DNA of 39,693 bases. Source: Clostridiales bacterium (GTDB lineage Bacteria; Bacillota; Clostridia; DUOD01). Positions 34,864 to 39,693 of the stretch are shown one piece after another (positions within the stretch are counted from its first letter, which is position 1; each line of letters starts with the position of its first letter). Made by a program: the position numbers and the translations under genes. The notes under the pieces are model-generated. The model made no database searches. It was not told where the DNA came from and saw nothing but the letters and a program-made list of their open reading frames with translations. The DNA lies in NCBI GenBank assembly GCA_012838995.1, contig DUOD01000068.1, positions 1-39,693 of the forward strand, written 5' to 3'.

Positions 34864-35503
34864 TTATATCCACCACCAGTCTTATTATTTCACCGGGTAT
34901 ATCGTGAATATCCATCACTTTATCCACTACCCCTAACTTTACGGCCATTTTTGGCATTCCATAAATAACTGATGTTTTTTCATCCTGGGCAATAGTGAAG
35001 GCACCCTTTCGTTTTAGTTTTTTCATTCCCTTTGCACCGTCGGAACCCATACCGGTAAGGATGACACCAATAATAGGCATGTTTTCGTCCACCTCTGCCA
35101 CCGACTGCATCATTATATCGATGGAAGGCGTATATCCCCATTTTTCTGTAGGTTCTTCCAAGTTTATATACAGTTCCCCATTTTTCTTTTTTACCTTCAA
35201 ATGATAACCACCCGGAGCTATATAAGCCGTACCCTTTACTAGCTTGTCTTCAAACCGGGCCTCCTTCACCCTTATATTACATATATCGTCCAGTCTTTCC
35301 GCCAATGATCCGGTAAAACCGGGGGGCATGTGCTGTGCAATCAAAAATACCGCATTGATATCTTTCGGCATAGCTTCCAAGATAGTTTGAATCGCCTTAG
35401 GGCCGCCTGTAGAGGCGCCGATCACTACCAATGTTGGTTTGTTTTGTGCTATCAATCGTACCATCCTTTGTATAATGTTTTTTATGTATTCTTTAGTTTT
35501 CAT
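34850..35503 (-). CDS. cheB: CheB-type receptor methylesterase lacking the receiver domain
   Basis: 217 residues from ATG 35503, after GGAGG at 7 nt. Only the catalytic domain is present: Ser31 in GASTGGPKAI, His58 in AQHMPPGFTG, and Asp155 in TGMGSDGAKGM, all intact. A normal CheB has about 350 residues with an N-terminal receiver; here about 22 residues precede the catalytic fold, and the 61-nt gap to flhG has no room for a receiver. The enzyme should demethylate (and deamidate) chemoreceptors without CheA control by phosphorylation. It overlaps cheA by 14 nt. Confidence 0.92.
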   Translation of the reverse strand: MKTKEYIKNIIQRMVRLIAQNKPTLVVIGASTGGPKAIQTILEAMPKDINAVFLIAQHMPPGFTGSLAERLDDICNIRVKEARFEDKLVKGTAYIAPGGYHLKVKKKNGELYINLEEPTEKWGYTPSIDIMMQSVAEVDENMPIIGVILTGMGSDGAKGMKKLKRKGAFTIAQDEKTSVIYGMPKMAVKLGVVDKVMDIHDIPGEIIRLVVDINGRQ

Positions 35504-35564
35504 ATATTTTCCTCCAAAGGCCATATAGCAAACTACCCATTCGAGGTTTTCCCAATATGTTGCT

Positions 35565-36440
35565 TCATCGACGTCCTAACAACCGTTTAATAAACGTTCC
35601 TATGCCGCTGACCCTTATATTTGGATTGTACCGTCCATCAATGAGATTGCCGGCAATTGTTTGGATACACTTCGAAGCATAACTATTGGGAGAAGCTATA
35701 CAAAAGGCCTGCTGTCGTTTTACTGCTTTGGTAACTGCTCCGTCAAATAGAACATATCCTAGTTTTGTTACGGTAATACCCAGAAACTTGTTGGCTGCGT
35801 CGGCAAACCTGTCGATAATTTCCACAGCTTCTTTTATATTTTCAGCTTTATTAACTATTAAGTTAATTCTTACCTCTTGCTTCAATGTCGATATGGCTTT
35901 CATCAAAGCATATGCATCGGTGATCGAAGTGGGTTCAGGCGTAGTCACCAGTATGGTTTCAGATGCAGCAACTGCAAATTTTATAACATTGTTTGATATT
36001 CCCGCAGCGGTGTCTATTATTATAATATCTGCCCAGCCATCGAGTTTACATATATCCTCCACTATTCTTTCCAAATGAGTACTACTAAGGTTAACCAGAT
36101 CATACATGCCCGATCCGCCGGAAATAAAGCGTATACCACATGGTCCTTCGGTTAATATATCGGTAATACTCATTTGACTTTTTATAAAATCCTTGAATGT
36201 GTATTTGGGGATAATCCCCAGTAGAACATCAACATTTGCCAGTCCAAAATCAGCGTCTATTATAATTACTTTATATCCTTGCTTACTTAAACTAATAGCC
36301 AAATTCACCGATATGTTTGTCTTACCCACCCCTCCTTTTCCACTGGTTACCGCTATTACTCTAGGTCCTCCCCGGTTTTTGTCCCGTTTTTCCCGCAGAG
36401 TCATTACCATTTGTCTTAATCTTTCAGCCTGGTCTTTCAT
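35565..36440 (-). CDS. flhG: Flagellum site-determining ATPase FlhG (YlxH), MinD-like
   Basis: 291 residues. The N-terminal DQAERLRQ matches the DQAxxLR motif with which FlhG stimulates FlhF GTPase. The deviant Walker A KGGVGKT is at residues 35-41, switch motifs DADFGLANVD and DTAAGI follow, and a basic C-terminal end is likely the membrane helix. It sets flagellar number and place with FlhF. ATG 36440 overlaps flhF by 4 nt. Confidence 0.96.
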   Translation of the reverse strand: MKDQAERLRQMVMTLREKRDKNRGGPRVIAVTSGKGGVGKTNISVNLAISLSKQGYKVIIIDADFGLANVDVLLGIIPKYTFKDFIKSQMSITDILTEGPCGIRFISGGSGMYDLVNLSSTHLERIVEDICKLDGWADIIIIDTAAGISNNVIKFAVAASETILVTTPEPTSITDAYALMKAISTLKQEVRINLIVNKAENIKEAVEIIDRFADAANKFLGITVTKLGYVLFDGAVTKAVKRQQAFCIASPNSYASKCIQTIAGNLIDGRYNPNIRVSGIGTFIKRLLGRR

Positions 36441-37570
36441 ACACTACTACTTCCCATTAATATTTGTGCAATTTTTCCGGCCTGGAAGACCTCTATATCA
36501 TCAGGAACGCTTTGGCCAGTAGTTACGTAAGCAAAGGGATTATCTGTAAAACACCTTATATTTAGTACATTTCCTAGTGAAGTACATTCATCAATCTTAG
36601 TCAATATAATTCTGTAGTTGGATATAAAGCTGTAACTTTCAATAATATTTGATATGGTGCTAAAACTGGTAGTTGCACTTATTGCAAGAAAAATCTCACC
36701 CGCCTTACTTAGGGTAACAAGTTGTCTTAATTCGTCAAATTGTTGCTTTTGCCTTAAATTCCTTCCCGGCGTGTCTATAAATATTAAATCTTTATTACTG
36801 TGCCGATTTATGGCTTCACCAATTTCTTCGGGCGAATAGATTATTTGTAAAGGTAAATCCAGTATTTCAGCATATGTTTTCAGTTGTTCAACGGCTGCTA
36901 TTCTATATGTATCCGCTGTTATAAGTCCTATTTTCTTGCTTGTTTGGGTGGAATATATCGCTGCCAGCTTGGCTAGGGTGGTAGTCTTCCCAACGCCGGT
37001 GGGCCCAAGCAGCATTATTATCTTTCTTTCATTATTTATACTTAGTGGTTGAGCCTCACCCAACATACTGACTATGGCCTGCTCAAACAGCCTTTGATAT
37101 GCCTGATTATCCTCGACGGCAGGGCCATTTAACACCCTTTGGACCAATTGGCCTATTATTTCTTTGGACACTTCGTTTTCCCTTAATCGTTCTACCAACG
37201 GTTGTATGCCTTCGGGATATTTATTATCATCCCGTAGATGATTTATCTTATTATACAGCTTGTTCAAAGTATTGCTCATACTATCCACCCTTTTTTCAAG
37301 GGAGGATATATATTGCCATCCGTTTCCGGGCTGTACACCACTTCCCCACACTGGGGTATCTTTTGAAACTTTTGTAGCAATGTTATTGTCAATGGGACTA
37401 TCATCGCTGGCAGCCAAAATTTCCACAAGAGGCTTGGTAAAATATTTGAACAATCCTTTGCCCTTACGAATCTTTCTGGTATGTAAAATAATGGCGTTAT
37501 TACCCAGTTCCTTTTTTATTTTATTAACCGCTTCCTGAGTATTACTAGCTATATATCTTTTCACCTTCAT
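36437..37570 (-). CDS. flhF: Flagellar SRP-like GTPase FlhF
   Basis: 377 residues. A basic N-terminal domain (KVKRYIASNTQEAVNKIKKELG), an N domain, then the SRP GTPase: GPTGVGKTTTLAKLAA (about 188), DTYRIAAVEQLKTYAEIL, DTPGR and TKIDE. It recruits early flagellar parts to the membrane in its GTP-bound dimer form. ATG 37570 overlaps flhA by 4 nt. Confidence 0.97.
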   Translation of the reverse strand: MKVKRYIASNTQEAVNKIKKELGNNAIILHTRKIRKGKGLFKYFTKPLVEILAASDDSPIDNNIATKVSKDTPVWGSGVQPGNGWQYISSLEKRVDSMSNTLNKLYNKINHLRDDNKYPEGIQPLVERLRENEVSKEIIGQLVQRVLNGPAVEDNQAYQRLFEQAIVSMLGEAQPLSINNERKIIMLLGPTGVGKTTTLAKLAAIYSTQTSKKIGLITADTYRIAAVEQLKTYAEILDLPLQIIYSPEEIGEAINRHSNKDLIFIDTPGRNLRQKQQFDELRQLVTLSKAGEIFLAISATTSFSTISNIIESYSFISNYRIILTKIDECTSLGNVLNIRCFTDNPFAYVTTGQSVPDDIEVFQAGKIAQILMGSSSV

Positions 37571-39600
37571 GATAATCGAACCACTCCAATTGATTGTATT
37601 TCCACTGCCGGGTCAAGTTCGTTGTAGGACAATACAATAAGGCTGGGCATTGTTTGTTGTGTCAGCTTCTTTATATGCATCCTTACCACCGCTGAAGTCA
37701 ACAAAACAGGTTGCGCACCCATGGACACCAGTTTGTTGACCTGTTTTGATATTTCGGTTACTAAAGCCCTGGCCACTGCAGGTTCCAAAGTTAAGTATAT
37801 ACCTTGCTCAGTTTGTTGTATGGCATCGGTTATGGTTTCTTCTACCTCCGGATCCAGGGTTATTGACAATAACTTATTGCCCTCTACGAACCTGTCGGTA
37901 ATTACCCTTTTAAGCGCTTGTCTGACATATTCGGTTAGTAGGTCAGTATCCCTTGTCAAGCCAATATAATCCGCTAGGGTCTCTAAAATTGTAACCATAT
38001 CCCTTATAGGCACATTTTCCCTTAACAAATTGGCTAATACTTTTTGCACCTCACCAACAGTCATTTGTTTGGGTACCAACTCTTCAACCACGACCGGATA
38101 GTTGGATTTTACATTGTCTATAAGATTTTGTACCTCCTGGCGAGTCAACAATTCACTACAATGTTTCTTAATAACCTCTGAAAGGTGTGTGGATATGATA
38201 GAAGGAATATCCACAACAGTATAACCTAACATTTCGGCCCTGTCTCTTTGTTCTTCCGTTATCCAAAGGGCAGGCAGGCCAAAGGCAGGTTCGGTGGTCT
38301 TAATCCCGGGAATTTCCTCCTCCATATCACCGGGATTCATAGCCAAGTAATGGTCAAACATTACTTCCCCTCTGGCAACCTCTATACCCTTTATCTTAAT
38401 AACGTATTCATTGGACTTTAATTGAATGTTATCCCGTAATCTCACTATAGGAACTATAATACCTAAATCCAGAGCACATTGCCTTCTTATCATAACTACC
38501 CTATCCAACAAGTCTCCACCTTGACTGCTGTCCGCCAAGGGTATTATACCGTATCCAAACTCCAACTCGATCGGGTCTACATTTAATAAGGACATGACAT
38601 TTTCAGGTTTTCTTATATCCTCCAACTGTTCTTCCAATATTCTCTCTTCTTCTTCATCGGGCAGAGATACTTTAGATTTACTTAACGTGTATCCTAAATA
38701 CATAAACAAAGCCGCCAAGGCATACATCGGTATATGAGGCATACCCTTGATGGAGCCGAATAAAAACAGGGTTGCTCCCGTTATGGGCAGTACAATGGGC
38801 TGAGAAGACAATTGTTTCAGCAAATCCTCTCCCAAGTTGGAATCCGACGCCGCTCTGGTAACAATTATACCCATGGCCGTTGAGATGATAAGGGCAGGTA
38901 TTTGACTGACCAAACCGTCCCCCACCGTGAGCAATGTATATTTTTTAATAACTTCAGTCAGTTCTAGATTATCCTTCAAACTCCCTATAACCATACCTCC
39001 GATTACATTTATGGCGGTAATGATTATTCCTACTATGGCATCTCCCTTAACAAACTTACTGGCACCGTCCATGGCACCGTAAAAATCTGCCTCCCTTTGT
39101 ATCTTTCGCCTTCGTTCCTTTGCCTCTTGTTCATCAATAAGCCCGGCATTTAAATCGGCGTCAATGGCCATTTGTTTTCCTGGCATGGCATCCAAGGTAA
39201 ATCTCGCACCTACTTCCGATACCCTCTCGGCTCCCTTTGTTATAACTATGAACTGTACAACAATTATTATAAGAAATATAATAAAGCCAACAACTATATT
39301 ATCACCTATTACAAAACTACCGAAGGTAGCTATAACGCTTCCCGCATAACCGTCCCTGAGTATTAGCCTCGTAGAAGAAATATTGAGTGCCAGTCTAAAT
39401 AGGGTGGTGATTAGCAATAATGAAGGAAAAATCGAAAATTCCAATGGTTCCTTTACATATAGAGTAATTAATAAAATTGTTATGGACAATGCTATATTAA
39501 AGCTAAGTAAAATATCTATAAAGGTAGAATTAAGAGGAATAATAATAAGCAGAATTATAGGAATTATTACCAAAGCTATAAATATATCCTTTATTTTCAC
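37567..39600 (-). CDS. flhA: Flagellar export gate protein FlhA
   Basis: 677 residues. The N-terminal half has about eight transmembrane helices and the cytoplasmic FHIPEP-type loop RFTLDAMPGKQMAIDADLNAGLIDE, plus GDGLVSQIPALIISTAMGIIVTRAA. The C-terminal half is the cytoplasmic substrate-docking domain. It forms the nonameric export gate of the flagellar type III system. Translation starts at GTG 39600 after GAGGTG, 6 nt behind the flhB stop. Confidence 0.98.
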   Translation of the reverse strand: MKIKDIFIALVIIPIILLIIIPLNSTFIDILLSFNIALSITILLITLYVKEPLEFSIFPSLLLITTLFRLALNISSTRLILRDGYAGSVIATFGSFVIGDNIVVGFIIFLIIIVVQFIVITKGAERVSEVGARFTLDAMPGKQMAIDADLNAGLIDEQEAKERRRKIQREADFYGAMDGASKFVKGDAIVGIIITAINVIGGMVIGSLKDNLELTEVIKKYTLLTVGDGLVSQIPALIISTAMGIIVTRAASDSNLGEDLLKQLSSQPIVLPITGATLFLFGSIKGMPHIPMYALAALFMYLGYTLSKSKVSLPDEEEERILEEQLEDIRKPENVMSLLNVDPIELEFGYGIIPLADSSQGGDLLDRVVMIRRQCALDLGIIVPIVRLRDNIQLKSNEYVIKIKGIEVARGEVMFDHYLAMNPGDMEEEIPGIKTTEPAFGLPALWITEEQRDRAEMLGYTVVDIPSIISTHLSEVIKKHCSELLTRQEVQNLIDNVKSNYPVVVEELVPKQMTVGEVQKVLANLLRENVPIRDMVTILETLADYIGLTRDTDLLTEYVRQALKRVITDRFVEGNKLLSITLDPEVEETITDAIQQTEQGIYLTLEPAVARALVTEISKQVNKLVSMGAQPVLLTSAVVRMHIKKLTQQTMPSLIVLSYNELDPAVEIQSIGVVRLS

Positions 39601-39606
39601 GGCACC

Positions 39607-39693
39607 TCACCCCCTATATCCCTTCTTTAGATTGTATACATAGGCAAGGATTTCGGCAACGGCTTGGTATAATTCTTCGGGTATTTCCTGGCC
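39607..39693 (-). CDS. flhB: Flagellar export protein FlhB, C-terminal end (cut by window edge)
   Basis: Only the last 28 codons and the stop are present; the frame is open to the right edge. The peptide GQEIPEELYQAVAEILAYVY is the typical end of the FlhB cytoplasmic domain (PxPEELYxAVAEILAFVY). A free-standing FlhB C-terminal-like protein would end the same way, but position before flhA favours flhB. Confidence 0.85.
   Translation of the reverse strand, partial: GQEIPEELYQAVAEILAYVYNLKKGYRG

Overview
The window is about 39.7 kb of low-to-mid GC DNA in which every convincing gene lies on the minus strand, so transcription runs from high to low coordinates. It comes from a flagellated, endospore-forming Firmicute, most likely an anaerobic member of the Clostridia. 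The reasons are a type-C DNA polymerase (PolC), dipicolinate synthase genes dpaA/dpaB, a sigma-D chemotaxis/flagellar cluster with both CheC and CheD, FapA (DUF342), the MEP isoprenoid pathway (dxr, ispG), strong Shine-Dalgarno sites and frequent GTG/TTG starts. I cannot name a genus from sequence alone.

Layout in transcription order. (1) 39693-27763, motility block: end of flhB, then flhA, flhF, flhG, cheB, cheA, cheW, cheC, cheD, sigD, fapA, a small unknown gene and a swrB-like gene. Many of these overlap by 4-14 nt or are separated by a few bases, so they look like one long operon. (2) 27731-26036: rpsB and tsf with their own promoter, a structured rpsB leader, an intergenic hairpin and a terminator. 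(3) 25951-24452: pyrH, frr and a tiny PASTA-like gene, closed by a strong terminator. (4) 24391-14505, envelope precursor and replication block: uppS, cdsA, dxr, rseP, ispG, a family-2 glycosyltransferase and polC. (5) 14508-6659, translation/transcription block: rimP, nusA, rnpM, ylxQ, infB, rbfA, nrnA, truB, ribF. It is driven by a good promoter sitting on the polC stop codon and followed by a hairpin that looks like an attenuator. (6) 6654-3963: rpsO and pnp as separate units, each with a terminator. (7) 3862-1: the ylxY-type deacetylase gene, an M16 peptidase plus dimeric dUTPase pair, and the dpaA-dpaB sporulation operon behind a sequence matching the sigma-K consensus.

The order is almost the one I recall for Bacillus subtilis from flhB to spoVFB. 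Differences are informative: fapA and a 103-residue gene lie between sigD and swrB; ispG plus a glycosyltransferase stand where proS is in Bacillus; nrnA is inserted before truB; ylxP is absent; and a dUTPase stands where ymxH would be. No mobile elements, CRISPR arrays, tRNA or rRNA genes were seen.

No wholly new multi-gene system is evident. The points most worth a second look are regulatory RNA candidates (rimP-nusA leader, rpsB leader, rpsB-tsf hairpin), a CheB without its receiver domain, a free-standing PASTA-like mini-protein between frr and uppS, the 103-residue protein in the motility block, and an S2 protein with a Gln/Glu repeat tail. Several starts were moved inward from the longest open frame because the Shine-Dalgarno site supports an internal codon; this is stated entry by entry.
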